DNA of 64,000 nucleotides from Skermania piniformis (GCF_019285775.1 NZ_CP079105.1:3728603-3792602), one strand, 5' to 3'. Counted from the first letter of the stretch, positions 27,960-35,987 are shown. Numbers and translations are program-made. Notes: generated from the sequence alone by a model not told the origin.

Positions 27960-28982
27960 ATGACCAAGCCGTTCTTGGCACCCAATTCCGACGAGTCGGT
28001 GTACGGAAACGTGCATCTCGGCTACATCGTCATCGAAACCGACAAATTCACCGACTGGCACCGTTTCGGCAAGGATGCCATCGGACTGCACGTCGACACC
28101 CTCGGAGTCGACACCATGCGATTCCGCATGGACTCCCACGAATGCCGATTTCTGCTGCAACGCGGGCCGGCCGAAGACGTCGCCGCCACCGGCTGGCTCA
28201 TCGACGACCACGAAACCTTCGAGCAGATCGTGGGCCGTGTCCGCGACCGCGGTGTCCCCGTCGTCGAAGGCACCGAGGAAGAGGCCGCGATGCGCGGTGT
28301 CGAGCGGTTTCTTCGCTTCCCCGGCCCGAAGGGGATCGACCAGGAGATCTTCACCCGGGCGAAGACCGGGCCGATGCCACTGGACATGATCACCACCAGC
28401 TTCGTCACCGGCGACGCCGGCATGGGGCATGTCGCGATCACCACGACGCGCCCCGATCAGCTGCGCAATTACTACAACACCGTTTTCGACGCCCACCTCA
28501 CCGACTGGATCGATGAAACGATCAGCGGGGTCAAGCTCAAGATCAAGTTTCTTCGCGTCAATGAACGCCACCACTCGATCGCACTCGCCAACACCGCACC
28601 GCTCAAGATCGACCCGGTCCGCACGAAGATTCAGCACCTCAACGTCCAAGTGGACAGCCTCGACGACATGGCGCAGTCCTATCGCCGGCTCCGCAAGCTC
28701 GGATTCGAGATGGCGCTCGGGGTCGGGCAGCACACCAACGACCGAGAACTGTCCTACTACGTCGAGACGCCGTCGGGATTCGAGTGGGAAACCGGCTGGA
28801 ACCCGGTCACCATCCCGGCCGGCGCGGACCGGACGTGGGAGCCCGTCGGCTACGAAGGCATCAGCATCTGGGGACACACTCCGATGGGTCAGACGATCTA
28901 CGACAAGATCGGCCAGTTCCGCAACGCTGCCCGCAGCGTCACCAAACGAGAAGAGACCGTTCCGGCGATCAGCGGGACCTGA
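27960..28982 (+). CDS. Type I extradiol ring-cleavage dioxygenase
   Basis: A 340-residue two-domain vicinal-oxygen-chelate dioxygenase. The metal ligands are visible: His in MGHVAITT near residue 159, His in KIQHLNVQVDS near 225, and Glu in GFEWETGW near 276. It opens a catechol ring next to the hydroxyls. The length is above that of classic catechol 2,3-dioxygenase and closer to enzymes for bulky or side-chain catechols (HsaC, BphC, OhpD). It ends the right arm; an accessory island begins just after. Confidence 0.92.
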   Translation: MTKPFLAPNSDESVYGNVHLGYIVIETDKFTDWHRFGKDAIGLHVDTLGVDTMRFRMDSHECRFLLQRGPAEDVAATGWLIDDHETFEQIVGRVRDRGVPVVEGTEEEAAMRGVERFLRFPGPKGIDQEIFTRAKTGPMPLDMITTSFVTGDAGMGHVAITTTRPDQLRNYYNTVFDAHLTDWIDETISGVKLKIKFLRVNERHHSIALANTAPLKIDPVRTKIQHLNVQVDSLDDMAQSYRRLRKLGFEMALGVGQHTNDRELSYYVETPSGFEWETGWNPVTIPAGADRTWEPVGYEGISIWGHTPMGQTIYDKIGQFRNAARSVTKREETVPAISGT

Positions 28983-29017
28983 TCTTCGCGCACATCGCGA
29001 TGCTGGGCCCGGCGCCG

Positions 29018-29116
29018 GTTACGCGACCTCGTGCGGCACGGCCGTCCGGGTGATCCCGCGCAAGGTGTCGACGATCACCTCGACGTCGGCGTCGGGAATT
29101 CGCTCAGATAGATCGC
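29018..29116. repeat. 99-bp exact direct repeat, copy 1
   Basis: Identical to 30362-30460. A second similar stretch follows in both copies (29127-29156 and 30559-30588, about 85% identical), but copy 1 lacks the ~88 bp that separate them in copy 2, so copy 1 is a shortened duplicate. The minus strand of the repeat reads as a short C-terminal coding segment in each copy, not one recognised. The repeat marks the left edge of the accessory island, 36 bp after the dioxygenase gene. Confidence 0.9.
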
Positions 29117-29193
29117 TGCCTGGCCGCTCGGAAATGGCTCCGCCGCAATTCGATCCAAGCGACGCCAGCACTTCGCACTGTCTCCGACCGACC

Positions 29194-29757
29194 TCATGCA
29201 GTGGAGTCTGCGCCAGCCGATTCGTTGTTCCGTCGCTGGTATGCCTGCAGCCAGGACTGCACCCTTGGTCCGCTTCTGGGCAGTGCTCCTGCGCGCTCGG
29301 ACAGGATGTCGAGGTCGACCAGGTGCGCGTCGAGCAGGCTGGCCGCGAACACGATGTCCTTTGTCACGGCCGGCAGCCAACTTGCTCAACACCACACGTG
29401 CGGTTCGAGGAACCGTGGCACGGCGGGCGCACTGGACCGCAAGGACCACGTCACGAGGCGCCCTCGCCATCCGGTGGGGAGTTCCGCGGTATCGATGTGT
29501 ACACCTTCGGCATACACCCGGTTGGTGTCATGGAAGGTCGACATCTCTCCAATTGCGCCCTCGACGGCATCGGCCTTCCCACGGTCCGGGTCCTCAAGGA
29601 AGGCAATGTCTACTTCCCGCGAAAGTCTTACCAGCTCTGGCAATTCATCGTCGTCGAAGCTGCCCAGGATCGCTTGCGATCCGATCACCAAAATGTCGGC
29701 ATCCTGGACGATTCGGCACGAGGCACGAAGAATATGGGCTAGCTCCTGGCGTCTCAT
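29194..29757 (-). pseudogene. DUF6036-like nucleotidyltransferase (toxin partner), frameshifted
   Basis: From ATG 29757 the frame gives MRRQELAHILRASC, then the nucleotidyltransferase-like DILVIGSQAILGSF and SREVDIAFLEDPD, AIGEMSTFHDTNRVYAEGV and LPTGWRGRLVTW. After FLEPHV a 2-base insertion near 29385 makes a stop. LSKLAAGRDK continues in another frame, and one more extra base (near 29360) returns to the frame that gives DIVFAASLLDAHLVDLDIL and ends at 29194. The two indels sum to three bases, but the stop between them breaks the protein. The start overlaps the HTH gene stop. Confidence 0.75.
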
Positions 29758-30254
29758 GCAACTCCGGGAGCAACTTGCTTCTTGCGATAGATACGTTTGA
29801 TCGCCTGGACCTGCCCGGAGTCGAGCACCCCAGTAAACGGAGTGCACGACCGCAAAGTCACCCCGCGATCGGACGGGTCGAGCATTGCCTCGATCAACGC
29901 CGGGAGGCCTTGATCGATCAGCATCTCCCACTCACGACTGTACCGGAGATCATGAATACTGCCGGTATCGATGTCGCGCTGCAGGTTTCGTCCCGCAATA
30001 CCAAGTACCCGCTCCGGATCATCGATCAGTTTCGCCACGACAGCCGCGTGCAATGCCAGCGACTGTTGATGACCATCCGAGTATCGACCACGACCCGGGG
30101 CCAGCATGGCGATGACCGCGCTCTCCGGGATTCGCCGATGCGAACCGATCAAGACGTACCGAAGCTTGCCCTGCGTACACAAATCGACGACATGCTGCCG
30201 TGACACACCCAGGCGATCAGCGACTTCGCCGGTGCGCAGAAACAGATCGTCCAT
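29754..30254 (-). CDS. HTH (excisionase/MerR-like) DNA-binding protein, putative antitoxin
   Basis: A 166-residue protein. The N-terminus LRTGEVADRLGVSRQHVVDLC plus YVLIGSHRRIPESAV is the winged excisionase-type HTH. The rest is helical and unassigned (SLALHAAVVAKLIDDPERVLGIA; DTGSIHDLRYSREWEMLID). ATG 30254 is chosen over the frame start at 30320. Pairs of such an HTH protein with a DUF6036-type nucleotidyltransferase, overlapping by ATGA as here, are common in actinobacteria and are thought to be toxin-antitoxin-like. The partner is broken in this genome. Confidence 0.8.
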   Translation of the reverse strand: MDDLFLRTGEVADRLGVSRQHVVDLCTQGKLRYVLIGSHRRIPESAVIAMLAPGRGRYSDGHQQSLALHAAVVAKLIDDPERVLGIAGRNLQRDIDTGSIHDLRYSREWEMLIDQGLPALIEAMLDPSDRGVTLRSCTPFTGVLDSGQVQAIKRIYRKKQVAPGVA

Positions 30255-30361
30255 GCTTCGAGGATAGGCATCCAAACACAAAAAACACAATCTCGACCGT
30301 TCCCCGGCTGGATCGCCCACCGAATACTAGCGCTTTCGCGCCTGGCGTCCTGGTTCCAGCC

Positions 30362-30460
30362 GTTACGCGACCTCGTGCGGCACGGCCGTCCGGGTGATCC
30401 CGCGCAAGGTGTCGACGATCACCTCGACGTCGGCGTCGGGAATTCGCTCAGATAGATCGC
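30362..30460. repeat. 99-bp exact direct repeat, copy 2
   Basis: Second copy of 29018-29116. A short third relative may lie at 32880-32915 before the methyltransferase gene: both have GCGTCCTG, about 20 bases, then TAC-CGACCTCGTGCG. Between copy 2 and the insertion element lies the 5' part of a disrupted secreted-protein gene. Confidence 0.88.
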
Positions 30461-30789
30461 CGCCTTGGCGCGGAACCGCTCGAAGTACGTGCCGGGCACG
30501 AATGGTCCATCGCGGGCGGAACCGGATGGAGCGATGGTTCATCCGACAGATATGCGGGTTCGGAAATCGCTCCGCCGCAATCTGATCGGGGGAAACTTGA
30601 CCATCGAATATGCGACCGCCGCTGGCCTCATCACCGCGGTTATGGGTGCTGCGGGATTGTCGCCGACCATTGCCGCTGCCACGCCAGGCGACGCGAGCTG
30701 CCATGTAGAGGCCAACAATCCACACGAGTCCAAAGGTTTGAACCGCCCCGGAGTGTCCGGAGACCTGTCCGTTTGGGAAGGATGGGTTC

Positions 30790-31116
30790 ATGTCGGGGAG
30801 TACGTCGCGGAGGTATCCGCCGGAGTTGCGGGATCGGGCGGTGCGGATGGTCGCGGAGATCCGTGCGGGTCACGAGTCGGAGTGGGCGGCGATGGGTGAG
30901 GTCGCGCGCTTGTTGGGGGTGGGGTCGGCGGAGACGGTGCGTAACTGGGTCCGCCGGGAACAGGTCGACTCCGGTGAACGCGCTGGGGTGACCTCGGAGG
31001 AATCGGCGGAGCTGAAACGGTTGCGACGCGAGGTCGCCGAGTTGAAGCGTGCCAACGCGATCCTGCGTTCTGCGTCGGCTTTCTTCGCGGCCGAACTGGA
31101 CCGGCCACAGCGTTGA
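30790..31116 (+). CDS. IS3-family transposase OrfA
   Basis: A 108-residue HTH subunit: SRRYPPELRDRAVRMVAEIR, LLGVGSAETVRNWVRREQ as the recognition region, and a coiled-coil ELKRLRREVAELKRANAILRSASAFFAAELD. It starts at ATG 30790 and stops at TGA 31114-31116. The end overlaps the -1 frame of orfB, so a fused OrfAB can be made by frameshifting in the region coding SAFFAA. Confidence 0.92.
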   Translation: MSGSTSRRYPPELRDRAVRMVAEIRAGHESEWAAMGEVARLLGVGSAETVRNWVRREQVDSGERAGVTSEESAELKRLRREVAELKRANAILRSASAFFAAELDRPQR

Positions 31117-32063
31117 TCGTTCGCTACATCAGCGAACACCATGGCCACCGTGACGGTGGGGGTATGGCGTGGGATGTCCAGTCGATCTGCACGGTACTCA
31201 GCGAGTTGGGTGTGCCGATCGCCCCGTCGACCTACTACGAGCACCGGTCCCGGCCGCCGAGCCGACGGAAGGTTCGAGACCGGCAACTCGAGGTGCTGAT
31301 TCGCCGGGTGTACGAGGAGAACTACCAGGTCTACGGCGCCCGGAAGGTGTGGCTGGCCCTGAACCGGGACGGGACCCGAGTGGCTCGCTGCACGGTGGAA
31401 CGGCTGATGCGTGAGCTCGGGCTGGCCGGTGTGGTCCGTGGGGCGGTCAAACGCACCACGATCGCCGACCCGGCAGCGGCGCGGCCGGCGGACCTGGTCC
31501 GGCGCAGGTTCACCCCGGTCGCCCCGAACCGTTTGTGGGTCGCCGACATCACCTACGTGTCCACGTGGTCGGGGTGGGTGTATGTCGCGTTCGTGATCGA
31601 CGCCTACGCGCGGCGCATCATCGGCTGGCGCACCGCCACCACGATGTCGACCTCGCTGGTGTTGGATGCGGTCGAACACGCGATCTGGACCCGGAACCGG
31701 GAAGGTCGATACCGGATGGACTCTGTTGTCCACCATACGGATAGAGGATCCCAGTACACGTCCATCCGGTTCGCAGAGCGACTCACCGAGACGGGTATCA
31801 CACCGTCGGTCGGGGCGGTCGGTTCGTCCTACGACAACGCGCTCGCCGAGACGATTAACGGTCTCTACAAGACCGAACTCGTGCGCCGCCGCGGTCCGTG
31901 GCGCGGCATCGACCCGCTCGAACTCGCCACCGCCGAATGGGTCGACTGGTTCAACCACCGACGACTACACCGCGGCTGCGGCGACGTCCCACCCATCAAC
32001 CTGGAGGACGCCCACTACGCTCAACACAGTGCCCAGCCACCCGCCGAGCACTCAAGACCGTAG
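31113..32063 (+). CDS. IS3-family transposase OrfB (DDE)
   Basis: A 316-residue catalytic part with a complete rve domain. The three acids are in LWVADITYVSTWSGW, VVHHTDRGSQYTS and YDNALAETINGLYKTE; the C-terminus is EWVDWFNHRRLHRG. HTH_21 (YEENYQVYGARKVWLAL) is present before the core. All catalytic residues are intact, unlike the copy at 17018-17944. The TTG at 31113 is only the formal start; it is normally made as OrfAB. Confidence 0.93.
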   Translation: MIVRYISEHHGHRDGGGMAWDVQSICTVLSELGVPIAPSTYYEHRSRPPSRRKVRDRQLEVLIRRVYEENYQVYGARKVWLALNRDGTRVARCTVERLMRELGLAGVVRGAVKRTTIADPAAARPADLVRRRFTPVAPNRLWVADITYVSTWSGWVYVAFVIDAYARRIIGWRTATTMSTSLVLDAVEHAIWTRNREGRYRMDSVVHHTDRGSQYTSIRFAERLTETGITPSVGAVGSSYDNALAETINGLYKTELVRRRGPWRGIDPLELATAEWVDWFNHRRLHRGCGDVPPINLEDAHYAQHSAQPPAEHSRP

Positions 32064-32402
32064 GTCTCCGGACACTCCGGGGCGGTTCAGTTCGCCCGGC
32101 TGGATCGTGGGCAAAGGGAGAATCTTCTGCACCGCAGCGATCGACTCCCTGGAAGTGCTGGTTCGACTCGAACGGAACACGAATGGGAGCTGGTTCGCCG
32201 TCGGCCCCCGGGCTTGAATCCGGTCGTCGCCCCCAAGGCGTCCCAGAAGTACACATCTCAGGGCGAATTTCCCTGCCAGCCAGGCGAGTACAGAACTGCC
32301 GCTAAAGGAAGTGGTGTTTATGGGGGTCGCTCCGCCGGTTCCGCGGCATGGCAGCATTCGGGAACGACCACCAATCCGTGTGGCTGAGCAAGGAGTGCTG
32401 CG

Positions 32403-32840
32403 GTGGGCGAGCAGGGCAGTTGGGACGAGTTCGTACTCGGATTGTGCGATCTGGCCGTCAAGTACGACGCGGTGACCTACCTGTACGAATCAGTGGTCTC
32501 CTTGGCGTCACGAACACCCCGCCACGGTCACGAATCAGCAACAATCCGGATTACCCGGTTCGACGATGAAGCCGCTCGAATCGAGACCGGGTGGTGTTTC
32601 GATCTGGTCGTCGATTACGTTGCCGGCGACAGCAGTCGGCCAGTTCCCGCACTCGGTTTGGTCGAGGCGATCTGCTCCGGCAGCGCCGAGGAAAGCTGCC
32701 TGATCGATGCCGGCGGGCGGTGGGTAGGCGTGTTCCTCAAAGCTTGGGCACCCAATGGCGATCGCTGGGAATCGGGCAGCCCGGGCAGGCTCGACCAGCG
32801 CGCAACACGCCGATTCCCGAGCTGGATCGACCCGAACTGA
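32403..32840 (+). CDS. Hypothetical protein
   Basis: A 145-residue protein I do not recognise. GTG 32403 has AAGGAG 8 bp upstream, and codon use resembles the neighbours, so it is probably real. The sequence is acidic, has no signal peptide or membrane segment, and contains two cysteines (GWCFDLVVDY; EAICSGSAEESCLID has two more). It lies between the IS-split gene and a methyltransferase inside the accessory island. No function can be given. Confidence 0.55.
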   Translation: MGEQGSWDEFVLGLCDLAVKYDAVTYLYESVVSLASRTPRHGHESATIRITRFDDEAARIETGWCFDLVVDYVAGDSSRPVPALGLVEAICSGSAEESCLIDAGGRWVGVFLKAWAPNGDRWESGSPGRLDQRATRRFPSWIDPN

Positions 32841-32955
32841 TGATGCGAGCCGATGTCGTCATCGACACGCCTCACCCCGGCGTCCTGAGTTCGATAGCTG
32901 CTACCCGACCTCGTGCGACCAACGATCCGATGCTCGGCGAAAGCTAGGGTGCACC

Positions 32956-33618
32956 ATGAACGAGACCCGATGGGACCGGCTGCCCGCGGCGACCCGGCAG
33001 CGGTTCGGCCAGCGCTTCGCGGAACTGACCGCGCGCGGCGCGGACATCGACGGGGAGGCACGGCTCGCCGACGCGCTCGCACCGCGTGGCGCAACCATTC
33101 TCGACGCGGGTTCCGGCTTGGGCCGGGTCGGCGCGGCACTGGCCGCTCGGGGACACGCGGTGACGGCGGTGGAGAAAGATCCCGTGCTGGCAGCCGAGTC
33201 GCGGCAGACCCACCCGGATCTCACGGTCGTCGAGGCGGACCTGGCAGAACTGACGCCGGAACTTCTGCGCGCCGCGGGCCGTCCGGCCGAGTACGACATC
33301 ATCGTCGTGGTGGGCAACGTGCTGATCCTGCTCGCCGAGGGCACCGAGCGGGCGACGCTGAACCGGCTGGGGGCGCTGCTCGCATCGGAGGGTCGGATCC
33401 TCGCCGGGTTCCATCTCGCCGCCGGCGCCCCGGGTAGCCGGGTCTACCCGTTCGCCGAGTTCGAGGCGGACGCTGTGACCGCGGGGCTGCGGGTCGAGCT
33501 GCATGCGAGCACCTTCGATCTACGCCCGGCGGGCGGCGACTTCGCCGTGGTAGTGCTATCGCACGCGACCGACCCAGCGACGAGGCCGTGCGCCGTCGTT
33601 CAGCGGCCGGTCCGGTAG
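32956..33618 (+). CDS. SAM-dependent methyltransferase (class I)
   Basis: A 220-residue class I methyltransferase: motif I ILDAGSGLGRVGAALAARG near residue 48, motif II acid in VTAVEKDP, and motif IV YDIIVVVGNVL near 118. ATG 32956 is chosen; the frame start upstream runs through the repeat-like stretch at 32880. The end overlaps the relE gene on the other strand by 19 bp. The substrate is unknown; such proteins in Mycobacteriales act on small molecules. Confidence 0.82.
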   Translation: MNETRWDRLPAATRQRFGQRFAELTARGADIDGEARLADALAPRGATILDAGSGLGRVGAALAARGHAVTAVEKDPVLAAESRQTHPDLTVVEADLAELTPELLRAAGRPAEYDIIVVVGNVLILLAEGTERATLNRLGALLASEGRILAGFHLAAGAPGSRVYPFAEFEADAVTAGLRVELHASTFDLRPAGGDFAVVVLSHATDPATRPCAVVQRPVR

Positions 33619-33887
33619 GCCTGCCGGCGGTGCACGACGTCGAGGACCGTCACGATTCGTTTCTCGTCGTCGATGCGGTAGATGACGCGATAGGTGCCTC
33701 GTCGTGCACTGTGCCGATCGTCGAGGGGAGCTCGCAGCCGTTTGCCGACTCGCTGTGGACTGTCGAGCAGCGGACCGACGATGAACTGGTGCGCAGCGAA
33801 TGCAATCGCAGCGGGGAGGTGCTGCGCAAGCTGCCGCCGGGCTGTGGGAGCGATGCTGAGCGTGTACCGGGCCGGATCGCCTCTCAC
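33600..33887 (-). CDS. relE: RelE-family toxin
   Basis: A 95-residue RelE/ParE-superfamily toxin from GTG 33885-33887. It shows YTLSIAPTARRQLAQHLP, FIVGPLLDSPQRVGKRLRAPL, HSARRGTYRVIYRIDDE and VLDVVHRRQAYR. GPLL-PxRxGKxLR and the HSARRGxYRVxY block are the marks of the mycobacterial RelE (Rv1246c-type) mRNA interferase. The GTG overlaps the antitoxin TGA, giving coupled translation. It looks intact. Confidence 0.9.
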   Translation of the reverse strand: MRGDPARYTLSIAPTARRQLAQHLPAAIAFAAHQFIVGPLLDSPQRVGKRLRAPLDDRHSARRGTYRVIYRIDDEKRIVTVLDVVHRRQAYRTGR

Positions 33888-34174
33888 GCCTGTTGCCGGC
33901 GTCGCTCGTCCATCGCCCGAGTCAGTTCCGCTTCCGACTCTCCCTCGCCGCGCGCAAGTTCCGCGTCTGCTGCGGCGAGGCGGCGGACCGTATCGGGGTC
34001 GGACAAGATCGCTATGGTTTCCTCGAGCGTCTCGAGGTCGTCGGTCGCGACGAGTACCGCCGAGGGCTTGCCGTGCACGGTGACGGTGACCCGTTCGTGC
34101 TGGGAACTCACCCGGCTCACCAGCTCGGACAGGTGCGCCTTTACCTCTGCCAGCGACAGGATCGCTGAATCCAA
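33884..34174 (-). CDS. relB: RelB/Phd-type antitoxin
   Basis: A 96-residue antitoxin: SLAEVKAHLSELVSRV, ERVTVTVHGKPSAVLVATDDLETLEE, then an acidic, charged tail ARGEGESEAELTRAMDERRR. The pattern is that of the Phd-fold RelB of mycobacteria. The start is TTG 34172-34174 with an in-frame stop just upstream, so no longer form is possible. It precedes relE and should repress the pair's promoter. Confidence 0.87.
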   Translation of the reverse strand: MDSAILSLAEVKAHLSELVSRVSSQHERVTVTVHGKPSAVLVATDDLETLEETIAILSDPDTVRRLAAADAELARGEGESEAELTRAMDERRRQQA

Positions 34175-34285
34175 CCGTCACCGAACGGATGCCTGATCCA
34201 GCCGCGACGCAGCTCGACGATCAGCGCCGGACCAGCATTCCCGAATTGCGTCGGCCGGCCCGCGATTTTATAACTAGTTTAATAT

Positions 34286-34751
34286 ATGACTGTCGGTGAG
34301 GTGACCTTTTCAGAACTGCAGTTGCAGGGAAAAGCGACTGTCGAACGACTGCGCCACTCGCCGACACAGGCCCTCCTGGTGCGCCGGCGGGACGCGGAGG
34401 ATCTGGTGTTGAACACTGCGGCACGAGCCGAGCTCGAGCACACCGCGGCATCGGTGACCACCCGAATGTTCGTGGCGCTGATGCAGCGCGATCCCCGAGC
34501 CCGCGAGTTGGTGACCGACGTACTGCCCGAGGTGTTCCCGTGGGTGGCGTTCCTCTCCCGGGCAGAGGTCCAGGAGTTCGTCGTCGAACTTGTCGCGACG
34601 CTGCGGGCCGCCGAAGCGCTCCACAATCCGGTGCCCGTGGTGCAGATCATCGACACACTGCCGAAGCCCTCACCGATCCGGAGTTGGCAGCCGTTCTCGC
34701 TGCAGAACCGACGGCGATCACGGCTTCGTGCCCGCGCCTGATGCTGCGTGA
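34286..34751 (+). pseudogene. Phd-like antitoxin, twice frameshifted
   Basis: The N-terminal frame from 34286 gives TFSELQLQGKATVERLRHSP, LLVRRRDAEDLVLNTAARA, EVFPWVAFLSRAEVQEFV and VVQIIDT. The family sequence then continues in other frames: RHTAEALTDPELAAVLAAEP, then DGDHGFVPAPDAA and TGA 34749-34751. Two single-base events (near 34655 and 34720) explain this. The stop overlaps GTG 34748, the start of the toxin remnant, so the operon junction survives. Confidence 0.75.
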
Positions 34752-34956
34752 GCTCGAAACGCGGAGACCGGGTCGCCCCTCGCGGCACCATCCACTCGAG
34801 GGCTCGCTCGCGACCGCAACGCACGGAGGAAAACCGATGGAGCAGTGGCAGTACGAAATCACCGCCGCGGGCCGCATCTGGTATCTCGTCGATGTCGATC
34901 GGCGCACCTTGTGGCTCAAAGCCGCCAGCACGGGACACCCCCGGGCAACAGATTGA
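34748..34956 (+). pseudogene. RelE-like toxin with internal deletion and frameshift
   Basis: From GTG 34748 the frame begins SSKRGDRVAP, the start of an actinobacterial RelE-like toxin of about 120-140 residues. The next ~65 residues are missing. A second frame then gives the family C-terminus HHPLEGSLATATHGGKPMEQ, WQYEITAAGRIWYLVDVD and a final STGHPRATD with stop at 34956. The catalytic module is broken. Together with the antitoxin before it, this is a dead toxin-antitoxin pair. Confidence 0.78.
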
Positions 34957-35057
34957 GCTGGACGAAACGCCGAGGTCCTGCCGTGCCGCCGCCAGTCCGT
35001 AGCCGATGTTCGCGCTGGCCTCGGTTCTGAAGGAAGAGGCAAAGGCGTGTCGGACCA

Positions 35058-35987
35058 CTATGCCCCGCAGTCGCGCGGACTGACAGGCTTGGCCAAACCC
35101 TGCCAGAACGCCGAGGTCCGCTCGTGCTGCTGAACCAACTGCGGTAGCACCGGGTCGGCCGCGCTCCCACGCACCAGGATGTCGTCCAGCGACGCGACGA
35201 CGTCGAGCACCGAACGCGGTTCGAACTGCCCGGCAAGCTTCTTGGCCTTGACGCGCACATTGTTCGGCGTCGGACCAGCGTCGATGACCGAGTGGTGCCA
35301 CAAACGACAGTGATGCGCGCAGCGGTTTCGTAGGTAGACCAGCGCTCGGACCCGGTAAGGAAATCCGGCCTTCGCGACCCCGACGCTGGTCGCGACGGCA
35401 TCCGACAGTGATCCTTGCCCGCCGCGCTCGATGCACTTGGACAAGGTACCGAACGAGAACGCCTCCACCGCCGACCACACGGGCAGGTCGGCTGCCTCGT
35501 GTCCGGCCGACATGTAGCGCAAAATGTGGCGCTCCTTGCTGCGCGCGATGTCCGCCAAGCACGACTCGGCAGTCGACGTCGAGTTCGCGGCCTCGGTGTA
35601 GAAGTCCTTTTCGAGATACCGGCCGCACGGCCCGTCGTCATTGGCGATCACGTAGGCAGTGTGGGTACGAAGCAGAATCTCAGCCCTGGCGAGACGCTGG
35701 TAGAGCAGCGACCGTAGCCCCTCGTCGGCTTGGTAGACGGCGTAGATGTCGTCGAAGGCAGTTTGCGGCCGGAAGCTGTTGTCACCGAGGTGTGGCGCGT
35801 TCTGGAAGTAGCGCATATAACCGGAGAATCGATAGTAGTTGTTCGCCGCAAGAAACCGCGCGCACGCGGCCCGATCGCCAATGGCCAGACCGCGTCGGAC
35901 CAGCAGGTCGACTTGCTCATTCCATGACAGGCTCGGCTTCAACAGGCACCTCAGACCCCCAATAAAAGGCCCCTCCCATTTGAGCAT
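35058..35987 (-). CDS. Abi-family (Abi_2/AbiD/F-like) abortive-infection protein
   Basis: About 309 residues. The N-terminal signature is PSLSWNEQVDLLVRRGL and FLAANNYYRFSGYMRYFQ; a HEPN-type RNase motif RNRCAHH (R-x4-H) is near residue 220 in ALVYLRNRCAHHCRLWH. Abi_2 proteins are phage-exclusion factors thought to cleave RNA on infection. ATG 35987 is the first clear start; the family often begins nearer LKPSLS (TTG about 35933). It stands alone beside several toxin-antitoxin loci, in a defence-like setting. Confidence 0.82.
   Translation of the reverse strand: MLKWEGPFIGGLRCLLKPSLSWNEQVDLLVRRGLAIGDRAACARFLAANNYYRFSGYMRYFQNAPHLGDNSFRPQTAFDDIYAVYQADEGLRSLLYQRLARAEILLRTHTAYVIANDDGPCGRYLEKDFYTEAANSTSTAESCLADIARSKERHILRYMSAGHEAADLPVWSAVEAFSFGTLSKCIERGGQGSLSDAVATSVGVAKAGFPYRVRALVYLRNRCAHHCRLWHHSVIDAGPTPNNVRVKAKKLAGQFEPRSVLDVVASLDDILVRGSAADPVLPQLVQQHERTSAFWQGLAKPVSPRDCGA

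Larger units (their letters stand above)
30739..32089. mobile_element. Intact IS3-family insertion sequence
   Basis: A 1351-bp element with 28-bp perfect inverted repeats, each beginning TGAACCGCCCCGG. It is flanked by a 3-bp direct duplication GTT (30736-30738 and 32090-32092). Both orfA and orfB are open and complete. The exact repeats and target duplication show a recent insertion. It is a different subtype from the defective IS3-family copy at 16653-17972. Confidence 0.95.
30552..32387 (+). pseudogene. Secreted small protein gene split by the IS element and frameshifted
   Basis: If the IS (30739-32089) and one copy of its GTT duplication are removed, the left frame (signal-like LITAVMGAAGLSPTIAAATP, then ASCHVEANNPHESKG) joins in frame to SPGWIVGKGRIFCTAAID and LEVLVRLERNTNGSWFAV. 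After GPR the reading moves one frame at a five-C run (32205-32209) and gives VAPKASQKYTSQGEFPCQ, GEYRTAAKGSGVYGG and a stop at 32385-32387. The layout (signal peptide, paired Cys, ~130 residues) fits small secreted actinobacterial proteins of unknown function. The start could also be TTG 30597. Confidence 0.75.

Noticed and set aside
29018-32915. The repeats as a CRISPR array
   Set aside because: There are two exact copies and one poor match over 4 kb, with no regular spacing and no cas genes.
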